Below are positions 8,876-17,678 of a stretch of 64,000 nucleotides of DNA, one piece after another. The notes below the pieces were generated by a model that saw nothing but the letters and a program-made list of their open reading frames with translations, was not told where the DNA came from and ran no database searches. Numbering within the stretch: the stretch's first letter is position 1; every line of letters starts with the position of its first letter. Position numbers and translations under genes: made by a program. The DNA comes from an uncultured bacterium (GTDB lineage: Bacteria > Planctomycetota > Phycisphaerae > Phycisphaerales > UBA1924): positions 23,270 to 87,269 of the forward strand of contig CAILKP010000060.1 in the NCBI GenBank assembly GCA_903834785.1, given 5' to 3'.

Positions 8876-9436
8876 TCAGGAGTCCAGGAGCTTGCGGAGC
8901 GTGGTGGCGACTTCTGCCGCGCTCGCGGCCGCAAGCCGGCGGCTTTTCATGAGCGCGGGCATGAATGCCAGCGGAATGGAAACCACGGCGAGCGGGAAGT
9001 ACCACCACCACACGGTGTCCCAGAGCCACGTTGCCCCGGGGGCCAGCGTCCGCAGCATCGAGCCGGTGAGGATGACGCCGGGATAGGCGGCCAGCACCAG
9101 CGAGATCATGAAGATCCACGGCATCCGGGGTTTGAGCCGCACACTCAGCGTCAGCATCGTGCCGCCGCCATCGGTCGCTGGTGAAGCGACCGCGACGACC
9201 ATGCCCTCAAAGGGCACCGCGTCCGCTTCAGCGTGGAATGCCGCGGCAGCGCCGTTGATGGCCGGTCCGCCGCGCTCAAAGCCCGGAAGTTCGCCCCGGC
9301 GAGCCGCCTTCTCCAGCCGCTTGAGGACCTGCTCGGTATTGTGCGGGGTGCGCACGAGCAGAGGGGGCGATCCGGCGGTCGCCTGTAGACTCGCATTTGC
9401 ATCAAGGTCGCCAGGCTGCATCGCGGGTTTCGTCAT
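8876..9436 (-). CDS. Hypothetical membrane protein with two C-terminal helices
   Basis: 186 residues from ATG 9436; a GTG at 9481 would add 15 residues. The N-terminal ~95 residues are soluble (TPHNTEQVLKRLEKAARRGE). Two hydrophobic segments follow, about 107-127 (IFMISLVLAAYPGVIL) and 137-158 (WYFPLAVVSIPLAFMPALM), and a short charged tail. Family and role are unknown. Confidence 0.68.
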   Translation of the reverse strand: MTKPAMQPGDLDANASLQATAGSPPLLVRTPHNTEQVLKRLEKAARRGELPGFERGGPAINGAAAAFHAEADAVPFEGMVVAVASPATDGGGTMLTLSVRLKPRMPWIFMISLVLAAYPGVILTGSMLRTLAPGATWLWDTVWWWYFPLAVVSIPLAFMPALMKSRRLAAASAAEVATTLRKLLDS

Positions 9437-9589
9437 GGAAATCCGGAGTTCCGTATCAACAACCCCTCGCACTTCCAGCACGCGGCGATCGGCGCAGTTC
9501 TGCCGGCCACACCCGGTGGAACTCCTGATAGTACCTCTGCCGGGAGACGTTCGCCCGGCACGCGGTGTGCATGTATCGGCTCAGAACGC

Positions 9590-10276
9590 ATGCCACCGAC
9601 ACCGCCAAAGGGCACCATCCCGTTTGAGTCCTTTCTGAGCCGCCTTGCTGCTCCGCAAACGCCAGCTGGGCCGGAACAGCCAAGCCCCGTGTTGCGTCTG
9701 GTCGACACCGCGGCGAGCGATCCTGCAACAGCTGGTGTTGCCCCAAAGCAACACCAGCGACCCCGACGGGCGCTTCGGCTGGCGGATCGGGCCGCCGAAC
9801 GATTGAGGCGCGAGCCGGAATCGGCCACGGCTCGTGCCGCACGCGAGGCGTACGCGGCCCGCCAGGTCACTGCTGAGAATCGTCGCTCCGCCATGCTCGA
9901 CCCGGAAGATGCCCGCTGGACGGTGGCCGTGGCGACGGCCATGGCCCTGCAAGGTGGCCGGGCCGCGCTGATCACCAGTGAGAAGCGGGCGGAGATCAAC
10001 AAGCTGGCGACGCGAAGCGGCCTGCGGCCCTTTGATGCAGCGCTGGTCATGGGCATTGTTCAGGAGGCCGCGCGAAGCGGCGAGCCGGCCCTCTCGTTGG
10101 GCGTTCAGAGCCGCCTGAAGCTGGTGACGGCGGGGCTGCGCGCCGCGGGCGACGAGGTGTCGGCTCAGGACAAGCGAGCGATGCTGTCGCGGCAGCGGCT
10201 GGTACTGATCGCCGTGTGGGGTGTGCTGCTGGGAGCATGCCTGATGTGGTGGCTGGCGAAGTGGGTGACGCAATAA
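9590..10276 (+). CDS. Hypothetical tail-anchored protein
   Basis: 228 residues. The N-terminal half is rich in Pro, Ala and Arg and probably disordered. Residues about 105-195 form a helical domain (KRAEINKLATRSGLRPFDAA). The last 25 residues are one hydrophobic helix (LVLIAVWGVLLGACLMWWLA) ending KWVTQ, so the protein is probably anchored by its C-terminus with the domain in the cytoplasm. Family unknown. Confidence 0.68.
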   Translation: MPPTPPKGTIPFESFLSRLAAPQTPAGPEQPSPVLRLVDTAASDPATAGVAPKQHQRPRRALRLADRAAERLRREPESATARAAREAYAARQVTAENRRSAMLDPEDARWTVAVATAMALQGGRAALITSEKRAEINKLATRSGLRPFDAALVMGIVQEAARSGEPALSLGVQSRLKLVTAGLRAAGDEVSAQDKRAMLSRQRLVLIAVWGVLLGACLMWWLAKWVTQ

Positions 10277-10302
10277 AAAAGCTCCCGCCGGTGGGCGGGA
10301 GC
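10275..10302 (-). terminator. Terminator of the isocitrate dehydrogenase gene
   Basis: Reading the minus strand, GCTCCCGCC pairs with GGCGGGAGC (10281-10302) and is followed at once by six T residues. It also overlaps the end of the convergent tail-anchored protein gene. Confidence 0.82.
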
Positions 10303-10356
10303 AGGGGGCATGGTTCGGTGTCGCCGCAGGCGAAGTCGCTTCCGCGGCGCTGGTGC

Positions 10357-11871
10357 TTACTGGCCCTGTGCCAGCGAGTAGCCCTTGATGCCGTCGAAGG
10401 TCCGCAGCAGTTCGTAGGAGCAGACGGTGAACTTCTCGGCGATTTTGTCCATCAAGGCGACGCAGCGGCTCTGGCCGAAGCTGCCCGGGACAACGTTTTC
10501 GCGGATCTCAAACCGCACGCGGTAGTAGTCGACGCACTCGGTGTAGGCCGAACCGGTCGGCCACACCTGGGTACCTCGGTTGGAGATGACCGTGAGCTTA
10601 AACGGCGTGTCCTGGCAGATGCGCTGCATTTCTTCAGCGAGAGACACGGTTGAGAGCGGCGTGTCGAGGTAGATATCGCAACCGACGACCTGGCGGACGA
10701 CGTCGGTGAAGGTGCGGATGACCTCCTGACGCTCGGGCTTGTTGCCCGGGATCGCGCTGAGGGCCTCGGTCTCGGGCACCGGAGTTGCCGCGATGGTCTT
10801 GGGGCCCTTGCCCAGGCGGTCGATGATGGCGTGGGTGAACTGCGCGGTGTTGAGCACCGGCTTGCCGGCATCGCCGAAGTCGCCGGTGCGGATGCCCTCT
10901 TCCAGGGCGCAGATCAGGGCGTTCTCCACAAGCGCCGCGGTCCGCAGCAGGCCGATGTGGCGGATCATCATCAGGCCGGAGAGTATCAGCGACGTCGGAT
11001 TGGCGATGCCCTTGCCGGCGATGTCCGGTGCGGTGCCGTGCACGGCCTCGAAGATGCTGATGTGCTTGCCGATGTTGGCCGAGGGAGCAAAGCCCAGGCC
11101 GCCGACCAGGCCGGCGCACAGGTCGCTGACGATGTCGCCCTGAAGGTTGGGCAGAACCACCATCTGATACTGCTGCGGCTTGACCACCAGGTTCATGCAC
11201 AGCGCATCGACGATGACGTCGCCGGTTTCAATCTCCGGGAAGTCGCGTGCGGCGACCTTGAAGCGGTCCAGGAACAGACCGTCGGTCATCTTCATGATGT
11301 TGGCCTTGTGGCCGCAGTGCACCTTCTTGATGCCCATGCGATGGGCGGTCTGGAAGGCGAAGCGGGAGACCTCATCGCAGCCGGGGGCCGAGATGAGCCG
11401 CTTGCACTGGATCATGTCGTTGCTGAGCCGGTGCTCGACGCCGCCGTAGGTGTCCTCGATGTTCTCGCGGACGATGTACATGCTGATCGGGATGCCGGCC
11501 TTGGAGTACGGGGTGTGCACGCCGGGCAGCGTCTGGAAGTAGCGGAGGTTCGCGAAGGCGTTGAACATCTTCCGCAGGGTGACGTTGATGGACTTGCCGC
11601 CGCCGCCCTTGGGAGTTTCCATCGGACCCTTGAACATCAGGCCGCATTCCTCGACGGTCTTGATGGCCGCCTCGCTCATGCCGCGGCTATTGCCCTTGTC
11701 AAACTCGCTCTTGCCCATCTGGGCGGGCAGGAACTCGACGTGCTTCATCACGCCAGCTGCCTTGAACAGCTCCAGCGTCGCGTCCATGATCTCCGGGCCG
11801 ATGCCGTCACCGGGGGCCAGGGCGATTTTGCGGGAGCTTGGGGTGATCATCGATGAGGAGGGGTTGGCCAT
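10357..11871 (-). CDS. icd: NADP-dependent isocitrate dehydrogenase, long type with C-terminal extension
   Basis: 504 residues from the ATG that follows AAAGGAAAA. The N-terminal ~340 residues are the decarboxylating isocitrate/isopropylmalate dehydrogenase fold: [11 protein letters not shown] near 21-31, [11 protein letters not shown] as substrate loop, and [20 protein letters not shown] as the nucleotide-binding region. An extra ~150-residue C-terminal domain follows, as in the Thermus/Rickettsia type enzyme. It converts isocitrate to 2-oxoglutarate in the TCA cycle. A second, unrelated-type icd lies at 27079-28539. Homoisocitrate or isopropylmalate dehydrogenase is less likely because of the C-terminal extension. 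Confidence 0.85.
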   Translation of the reverse strand: MANPSSSMITPSSRKIALAPGDGIGPEIMDATLELFKAAGVMKHVEFLPAQMGKSEFDKGNSRGMSEAAIKTVEECGLMFKGPMETPKGGGGKSINVTLRKMFNAFANLRYFQTLPGVHTPYSKAGIPISMYIVRENIEDTYGGVEHRLSNDMIQCKRLISAPGCDEVSRFAFQTAHRMGIKKVHCGHKANIMKMTDGLFLDRFKVAARDFPEIETGDVIVDALCMNLVVKPQQYQMVVLPNLQGDIVSDLCAGLVGGLGFAPSANIGKHISIFEAVHGTAPDIAGKGIANPTSLILSGLMMIRHIGLLRTAALVENALICALEEGIRTGDFGDAGKPVLNTAQFTHAIIDRLGKGPKTIAATPVPETEALSAIPGNKPERQEVIRTFTDVVRQVVGCDIYLDTPLSTVSLAEEMQRICQDTPFKLTVISNRGTQVWPTGSAYTECVDYYRVRFEIRENVVPGSFGQSRCVALMDKIAEKFTVCSYELLRTFDGIKGYSLAQGQ

Positions 11872-11961
11872 GGCAGGTTTTCCTTTGCTGTTGGGGCCTG
11901 TGAAACGGGACGAAACAACGCCGCCTCCCGGCGCGGGTGCTCCACCGGACTGACGATGAAA

Positions 11962-11983
11962 CACCCCCGGAATCCGGGAGTGG
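11962..11983 (-). terminator. Weak hairpin between the Gfo/Idh gene and icd
   Basis: On the minus strand CTCCCGG pairs with CCGGGGG with the short loop ATT, then TGTTTCATC. It could end the upstream Gfo/Idh transcript. Confidence 0.35.
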
Positions 11984-12156
11984 GAGACGATTTGAAAGTT
12001 TAGCAGAGCGGGGGCGGGTTGTCCCTTGCGGCGTGTGAAGCCGGATGGCGCAGCAAGGGCCCGCTCGTCGCCGGCGCGGCGGAGACAATCAGGCCTTCGC
12101 AAGGTCTGTGAACGGGCAGGCGATGAGAGATGTCGCCGGCGACGGATGCCGAGTGA

Positions 12157-13245
12157 TCACACGTGCTTGACTCCGCCACGCTCGGCCTGGGCGGCCTTGA
12201 TGATGCGCTCGGCGGTGCGGACGTTGGCCAGACCGGCGGTCGCATCGACCTCCGGGCGGGTACCGGTCTTGACGGCATCCAGGAAGGCCTGAATCTCCGC
12301 CACGATCGGCTCGCCCTCGTCAACCTGCAACTCTTCGATGTTGACCAACTCGGCCCAGTTCAGGTGCGTGAGGTCAGCACCCTGACGGATGAGGTCGCGG
12401 ACCTCGACCATCTGCGCCTGGTTGCCGGTGCGGCGGATCATCGTGCCGGTCTTGGCGCCGTAGTCGATCTTGACGTACGCGTTCTCACCGGTGATGCGGG
12501 TCACACGCTCGGTTTTGAGTGCCAGGCGCGAGGACGTGATGTTGGCCGTGCACACGCCGCCGGGCGTGCGGAAGACCAGGCGGGCGTTGCAGATGTCCTC
12601 GTGCTCGGTGATCACCGGCACACCGGAGGCGTAGACCTCGTCGGGCTCGCGGCCGCCCATGAGCATGAGCACCACGTCCAGATCGTGGATCATCATGTCC
12701 ATGACCACGGAGGTGTCCACCGAGCGGAACGTCATCGGGCTGACGCGGCTGATTTCCATGAAGCGCGGAACGATGGGCTGGCCGCGCTCCTGCTCGCGCT
12801 TAAAGGCCCGCATGATCGGGTTGAACCGCTCGATGTGGCCGACCATCAGCACCGCGCCGGACGCCTCTGCGGCGGCCTTGATCTGCATGGCCTCGCTGAC
12901 GTCACCGGCCAGCGGCTTTTCGATCAGGCAGGCCACGCCCGCTTCGAGCAGCGGCTTGCACATCTCAAGGTGGTGCGAGGTAGGCACCGCGACGGAGCAG
13001 ACATCAACGCCTGCTTCCAGCAGTGACTGCACGCTGTAGAAGGCCTGGCAGCGGTACTGCTCGGCGATGGTCTCGGCCCGGTCGGGGTTGGCATCGACGA
13101 CACCAACGAGGGTGGTGTCCTCAAGCTGGGAGTACACGCGGGCGTGATGCCGGCCCATGCGGCCGACGCCGACTACTGCAGCACGCAGCGGCCGGCGGGT
13201 CATGTCGGGCTTCATCGTCGGCTTGGGGGATGCTTTGGCGGCCAT
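12157..13245 (-). CDS. Gfo/Idh/MocA family NAD(P)-dependent sugar oxidoreductase
   Basis: 362 residues. After a 20-residue basic N-terminal stretch comes the Rossmann motif AAVVGVGRMGRHHAR, then the family motif CLIEKPLAGD and the VGHIERFNP signature often seen in UDP-GlcNAc/UDP-sugar-type dehydrogenases near lipid A or surface polysaccharide genes. The C-terminal half is the alpha/beta substrate domain. The exact sugar cannot be told. No sugar gene is adjacent. The start is uncertain (Met11 and Met15 also fit). Confidence 0.83.
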   Translation of the reverse strand: MAAKASPKPTMKPDMTRRPLRAAVVGVGRMGRHHARVYSQLEDTTLVGVVDANPDRAETIAEQYRCQAFYSVQSLLEAGVDVCSVAVPTSHHLEMCKPLLEAGVACLIEKPLAGDVSEAMQIKAAAEASGAVLMVGHIERFNPIMRAFKREQERGQPIVPRFMEISRVSPMTFRSVDTSVVMDMMIHDLDVVLMLMGGREPDEVYASGVPVITEHEDICNARLVFRTPGGVCTANITSSRLALKTERVTRITGENAYVKIDYGAKTGTMIRRTGNQAQMVEVRDLIRQGADLTHLNWAELVNIEELQVDEGEPIVAEIQAFLDAVKTGTRPEVDATAGLANVRTAERIIKAAQAERGGVKHV

Positions 13246-13412
13246 GGTGTATTGAAGTCAGGCGGAGCGGCGTAAACATGCACAAGCCACAGCGGCCTGT
13301 GAGTGAGTAATCGCTAACATCGCATCATTGGATGCAAAGCTCAGCTGGTCAGCAGAACCGACAAAAAAGCCACCGCTAACTCAGTAAATAGTAGTAAGTC
13401 GTTTCCTGATCG

Positions 13413-15566
13413 CTACTTCGGCTTGCCGCTGATGACCTCGCCCAGCGATTTCTTCAGCCCCTCGTTCTTTCCCGCCCGGTCGATGCGATCCTGCACCATG
13501 CGTCGGGCGGCCTCGGCACCGCGACGTGTGGAAAGAAGATTATGCAGCCATCGGGTATCCCGAACCACGATCTCGTCCTGTCCTGGCCGGGGCAGGTTCG
13601 CCAGAGCGGTCAGTACATCCTCGTTCAGGTCGCTGGCTTTGGGGCTTGCATCCACCGCCAGTGCCAGCATCCAGAGAGCTTCCAGCGGCTCGGCCTCGCC
13701 GGGAGTGGCGTTGCTGGGCGGGGCCTTGCCCTTGAAGGTTGCTTCGTACGCGGTGGCCAACTTGGCGACCAGTGGCAGGTCGCCGGTGCGGAAGGCGGCG
13801 AGGGTGGCCTGGCCCAGCGTGGTGCGGTCGAGCGCGGCTTTCACCTCGGTCGCTTCACCGGCATTCAGTGCCGCGGCGATGACGGCAGCGGCTTTGGCGT
13901 CATCGCCGCGGAGCAGGAAGACGGCGGCGGCTCCGGTCGGCGACTTGCTGGCCACTGCTGCCTTGGTGCGGTCCTCGAGCGTGGTCACGCTCGCGCCGCC
14001 GGCAAGCGCGGCGATACGTGAGGGGGAGGGCGAGAGCGGCATGGCCATCGCGTCCCCGAGTACGTTGATGCGCCATGGCGGGGAACCTTCCTGACGTGCG
14101 GCGGTACCGAGCGTCATGCCCGAGACCATGCGGGCGGCGTACAGCCCCTGCGGCACGAAGGCCTGCAGATAGGGCTCGTGCATCGAGCCGATGTACGCGA
14201 AGCCGCCATGGGCGAAGAACCGCCCGGCGATGGTGTTCCAGTTCTCAGGGCCCTGTGCACTCCAGGAGTGCACGAAGTGGGCTGTGGCCGGCTTGGTCAT
14301 CAGCGGGATGTCACCCGCCAGTGCGCGGCCGGGTTTGAGGTCAAAGAAGTCTGCATTGCCCGAGGTGTTGACCATCCAGAGTGCGGCAGAGACGCCGCGG
14401 CCGGTGGTGGCTATCCAGCTTGAGGCCGAGCCATCGGGCTTGGTTCTGATCACCACCGCCTCGGGTGCCTGGTTGAGCGTGCGGATCACCGGGCCGATGA
14501 CCTCGGTTGCCTTGGCGATGGAGTACTGGTTGAACGGCGCGGTGTCGTCGTAGCCGTCGAAGCCAAAGAGCGAGTCGGCCTGGAGGCAGACCGAGCACAT
14601 GACGCGGTAGAGCGCCTCGGTTGCCGGGGCGGCAATCAGTCCTGTCCAGGCCCAGCGATCCATGCCAAAGACGCGTGTGGCCGGGGCTGCGGCCGCGCCA
14701 GGCGCGGCTGGTGTTGTGCGCTCGACGACCACCCGGCCGATCAGGTCGGTCAGGGCGAGTTGCTCGCCGGGCTTGCACGTGAAGGTGGGGTTGATGCCCG
14801 GGGTCAGGGGCAGGTGCCTTGCATCCTCGAACTTCACCTTGGAGGGAAACGGCGCGACGATGGTGATGGCCTCAACACCATCGCCAAGTTTGTCGTAGCT
14901 CAGCGCATAGCCCTTGAGCGTGCGGGTGATCTCGTCGCTGAGTGCCACCGCGGCATCGGGCAGGATGTGGTCCCACGGCTTGGGCGCCTTGACCGCCAGC
15001 AGTGGGGCGCGGCGGGCTCGGGCCAGGGCGGCGGCGGCGATGCACGATTCATCCTCGGGGTCGGTGGCGACCACTCCGGTGCCGGGGGCCCACGCGGTCT
15101 TGCCCTCGGCTGGTTCCTTGAACAGTGCTGCGGCACGCAGAGCGGCCATGCGTTCGCCTGTCGCGGGCAGTGGGGGGGTGGCATCATCAAAGCGAATGAC
15201 CGCGGGCTTGAACGCGCGGACGAAGCGGATGATGTTCTCGCGGGCGGCGATGGTGCCGTCATCGATCAGCACCGGGCGGAAGGTGCCCTGCTCGGCACTG
15301 GAAATCGCCGTCAGGGCGGCACCGGGCGTGCGCACGATCAGGAGTTCATCGTGGATGCGGAGCGTCTGGTGGACGGCGAAGCTGAGCTGGCCGAGCCGCA
15401 GGCCGGCCTGGGTCGTCGGGCTGAGCTGCTGCTGGGATTGCTGCTGGGGTTGCTGTGCGGGCTGGGGCGTGGTCGGCTGCGATGCCGGGGCCGCGGCAGG
15501 GGTGCTTCCGCCGGCCGGCTGGAGGGCCGAGCACATCAACACCAACGCCAGCGGCAGGGTCGTCAT
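13413..15566 (-). CDS. Large exported protein of unknown function, C25/caspase-fold-like region
   Basis: 717 residues. A short hydrophobic signal (MTTLPLALVLMCSALQ) is followed by a Gln/Pro-rich linker (about 25-50). The middle region has alternating alpha/beta segments, and residues about 440-520 contain HGGFAYIGSMHEPYLQAF and then WRINVLGDAMAMP. The layout recalls C25/TIGR03790-type proteins, which have a Gly-Gly-Ala-Ile-Gly strand and an LGDP motif. A matching catalytic Cys is not obvious, so it may be a non-enzymatic relative. The C-terminal 200 residues are helical repeats. TACCAT lies 6 bases before the ATG. Confidence 0.75.
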   Translation of the reverse strand: MTTLPLALVLMCSALQPAGGSTPAAAPASQPTTPQPAQQPQQQSQQQLSPTTQAGLRLGQLSFAVHQTLRIHDELLIVRTPGAALTAISSAEQGTFRPVLIDDGTIAARENIIRFVRAFKPAVIRFDDATPPLPATGERMAALRAAALFKEPAEGKTAWAPGTGVVATDPEDESCIAAAALARARRAPLLAVKAPKPWDHILPDAAVALSDEITRTLKGYALSYDKLGDGVEAITIVAPFPSKVKFEDARHLPLTPGINPTFTCKPGEQLALTDLIGRVVVERTTPAAPGAAAAPATRVFGMDRWAWTGLIAAPATEALYRVMCSVCLQADSLFGFDGYDDTAPFNQYSIAKATEVIGPVIRTLNQAPEAVVIRTKPDGSASSWIATTGRGVSAALWMVNTSGNADFFDLKPGRALAGDIPLMTKPATAHFVHSWSAQGPENWNTIAGRFFAHGGFAYIGSMHEPYLQAFVPQGLYAARMVSGMTLGTAARQEGSPPWRINVLGDAMAMPLSPSPSRIAALAGGASVTTLEDRTKAAVASKSPTGAAAVFLLRGDDAKAAAVIAAALNAGEATEVKAALDRTTLGQATLAAFRTGDLPLVAKLATAYEATFKGKAPPSNATPGEAEPLEALWMLALAVDASPKASDLNEDVLTALANLPRPGQDEIVVRDTRWLHNLLSTRRGAEAARRMVQDRIDRAGKNEGLKKSLGEVISGKPK

Positions 15567-15572
15567 GACTCA

Positions 15573-15578
15573 ATGGTA
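15573..15578 (-). promoter_or_regulatory. Candidate -10 hexamer of a leaderless start (large exported protein)
   Basis: TACCAT on the minus strand, 6 bases before the ATG at 15566. A divergent TATAGT sits 120 bases away for the opposite gene. Confidence 0.5.
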
Positions 15579-15667
15579 AGGCCGGGTGCGGATGGCTTGG
15601 TTGCTCGCTCCCCGGCCGCTGCCGGGGCAGGACGGGCGAGATCGGGCGGGAGGGACGGAACGGGCGG

Positions 15668-15691
15668 GAGGGGTCGGAGGGGTCGGAGGGG
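15668..15691. repeat. Short G-rich tandem repeat
   Basis: The 9-base unit GAGGGGTCG is repeated about 2.7 times directly upstream of the RraB-like gene promoter, inside a longer G-rich tract from 15640. Four G-runs on one strand could allow a quadruplex. Confidence 0.5.
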
Positions 15692-15697
15692 TGGCGA

Positions 15698-15703
15698 TAT
15701 AGT
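15698..15703 (+). promoter_or_regulatory. Candidate -10 hexamer of a leaderless start (RraB-like gene)
   Basis: TATAGT, 9 bases before the ATG at 15713, directly after the G-rich repeat. No ribosome site lies between. Confidence 0.5.
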
Positions 15704-15712
15704 GCCCGACTC

Positions 15713-16417
15713 ATGCCGCCGAAAGTACCCAACTTCAGCCAAAGCGTCGACGACCTGTTTAAGCACCTGGCGGCCGATCTGGGCCATCGGGTGACTGATA
15801 CCAAAGACTGGCTGTTCACGCTCCGCTCGGACGACAAAGCCGTACTGGAGGGCATCGCCGAGTCGCTGGCCGGCGAGTTCCACGTGCGGATTGAGCCGGT
15901 GGTGGGCCCGGATGGGGCTGCCGATGCCGGTGGTGAGCACATGCTTGGGATCGTCGTCCGTGATGCGCTGCCGCCCAAGGCGGTCAAGTCGCTGGGCAAG
16001 CGCTTCGTTGCACTGGCCCAGGAGCACAAGGTGATTTTCGATGGCATCTCCTGCCATGAGCCGGCCGATGATGAGGATCTCTTTGAATGGGTGCCCGTGC
16101 CGGTCGCCGCAGCTCAGGTGCAGACACTGGCCGAGCGGGGTGTGGCGGCGGATGCTCCGGTGCTCTATCAGTTCTGCATCGTGGCCCGCAGCGAGAAGGC
16201 GGCGGACACGTTCGCCTCGTCACTGGCCAAGCGGGGCTACACCGATGTGGAGCTTATCGAAGACGAGAGCGGCCAGCCCGGGCTGATCGTGACCGTCCGC
16301 GGGACTGCCAGCCAGACAGAGTTTACCACTTCGGCCCTGATGCTCCAGCAGCTGATGAACCCCAAGTCCACGCTGCTTGTCGGCGTGCAGTTGCTGTTGC
16401 CAGATGATGCCGACTGA
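15713..16417 (+). CDS. RraB-like (regulator of RNase E type) two-part protein
   Basis: 234 residues, no signal or membrane segment. The first half contains ALPPKAVKSLGKRFVALAQE followed by VIFDGISCHEPADDEDLFEW, which resembles the end of RraB (a long helix, then a D-G-W/I strand and acidic residues). The second half, from about 145, has VLYQFCIVARSEKAADTFAS and KRGYTDVELIEDE, resembling the start of RraB. The order suggests two RraB/DUF695-like units or a permuted arrangement. RraB proteins bind RNase E and modulate RNA decay. The assignment is by pattern only. Confidence 0.6.
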   Translation: MPPKVPNFSQSVDDLFKHLAADLGHRVTDTKDWLFTLRSDDKAVLEGIAESLAGEFHVRIEPVVGPDGAADAGGEHMLGIVVRDALPPKAVKSLGKRFVALAQEHKVIFDGISCHEPADDEDLFEWVPVPVAAAQVQTLAERGVAADAPVLYQFCIVARSEKAADTFASSLAKRGYTDVELIEDESGQPGLIVTVRGTASQTEFTTSALMLQQLMNPKSTLLVGVQLLLPDDAD

Positions 16418-16471
16418 CCAGTCCGTGTCCGCCATCGGCATCGCCGATCGTGTGATCGTGTCCAGCGACGT

Positions 16472-17494
16472 TCAGCGAAGCTGGGCGATTTCGCGTTCCA
16501 GCAGCTGGCTGGTGCGCACGGCATCGACGATGCCCGCGTGCATGGGTCCGCCCGTGCGCAGGTGGGCGATGAGATGGCGAACCTCGCGGTCGTACCCCGT
16601 GTGCGGGCCCATATCCAGCGTCTCGCTCTTTCCGCCGCTGTGCCACAGCAGCGGGGGGGTGCGGGTGATGTCAAAGTCCGCGGTGCCCGCTTCAAAGTTG
16701 ACCAGATAGCGCATGCGGAACGGGAAGCCCTGGGCGTAGTCCCAGCCGCCGTGGGCCACCACATGGGGTACGTGGGCGTAGCGGTAGAGGGTTGTCAGAT
16801 GGTGCAGTGTGCCCGTCGCGCTGACGCTCTCGGGCTCGCCGAAGCAGTACCGGATGAAGTCAGTGTCGTGAATGTGCAGGTCCACCGCCGCGCCGCCGCT
16901 GCGGGCGGTGTTGTGGTAAAAGTCCTTGCTCCATGCCGGCGGTGAGGCCAGCCGCTGGAAGACCGCGCTGGTCACGCGGCCGTAGGTACCGGAGTCGATC
17001 TTGTCCTTCAGCCAGGCCCACGCCGGCCAGAAACGCATGCACATGGCCACCATGCACACCTTGCCGCTGCCCGCGGCGGCATCCGCGACTTTCTGTGCAT
17101 CGGCCGCGGCAAGGGCGACGGGTTTTTCCAGCAGCACGTGCTTGCCGGCGTGCAGTGCGGCGGAGGCGAGTTCGACATGCGTGTCGGTATGGGTGCAGAT
17201 GCTCACCACATCAACGCCCGCATCAGCCAGCAAGTCGGCCGATTCGGTGTAGGTGCGAACGTGAGCGGGGTCGAACAGCCGCTGCGGCTTGCTCTGGGCG
17301 TCGAGGTTGCCTGCTGCCGTGTACTCGCCGGTCAGCGATGCAGGGTTGCGATCGGCCACGGCGACCACCTTGCACGGCAGGCCGTCGGCCTCCGCGGCGT
17401 TCCACGCGCCGATATGCGTGCGGCCCATGATGCCAAGGCCGATGACGCCAACCCGAAGAACGCCCTGCTGCTGACTGCCGACTGAGGTGCTCAT
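16472..17494 (-). CDS. Gfo/Idh/MocA family oxidoreductase
   Basis: 340 residues from ATG 17494; an upstream ATG at 17521 adds 9. The Rossmann motif LRVGVIGLGIMGRTH comes early, with HVLLEKPVALAAADA as the lysine-containing EKP motif and AVDLHIHDTDFIRYCFG as the dihydrodipicolinate-reductase-like substrate segment. Typical substrates are sugars or inositols. TACGCT lies 5 bases before 17494, which supports that start. It shares no operon with a recognisable sugar pathway. Confidence 0.85.
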   Translation of the reverse strand: MSTSVGSQQQGVLRVGVIGLGIMGRTHIGAWNAAEADGLPCKVVAVADRNPASLTGEYTAAGNLDAQSKPQRLFDPAHVRTYTESADLLADAGVDVVSICTHTDTHVELASAALHAGKHVLLEKPVALAAADAQKVADAAAGSGKVCMVAMCMRFWPAWAWLKDKIDSGTYGRVTSAVFQRLASPPAWSKDFYHNTARSGGAAVDLHIHDTDFIRYCFGEPESVSATGTLHHLTTLYRYAHVPHVVAHGGWDYAQGFPFRMRYLVNFEAGTADFDITRTPPLLWHSGGKSETLDMGPHTGYDREVRHLIAHLRTGGPMHAGIVDAVRTSQLLEREIAQLR

Positions 17495-17499
17495 GGCCG

Positions 17500-17505
17500 A
17501 GCGTA
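17500..17505 (-). promoter_or_regulatory. Candidate -10 hexamer of a leaderless start (Gfo/Idh gene)
   Basis: TACGCT on the minus strand, 5 bases before ATG 17494. Confidence 0.4.
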
Positions 17506-17678
17506 TGAGCGTTGCCCGCATCGAGGGTGCAACTCCTTTACCGGCCCTTGGCTCAACCTTGGTCTGATCTTCGCCGGCACGTGGTCGAAACCCGGTGGTT
17601 GTCCTGTTACGTTCCGCTCCAACCTGCCACGGTGCCCGCGGTAGGGAACAGTTTGATCCTCAACCAGGAGATCTTGAG

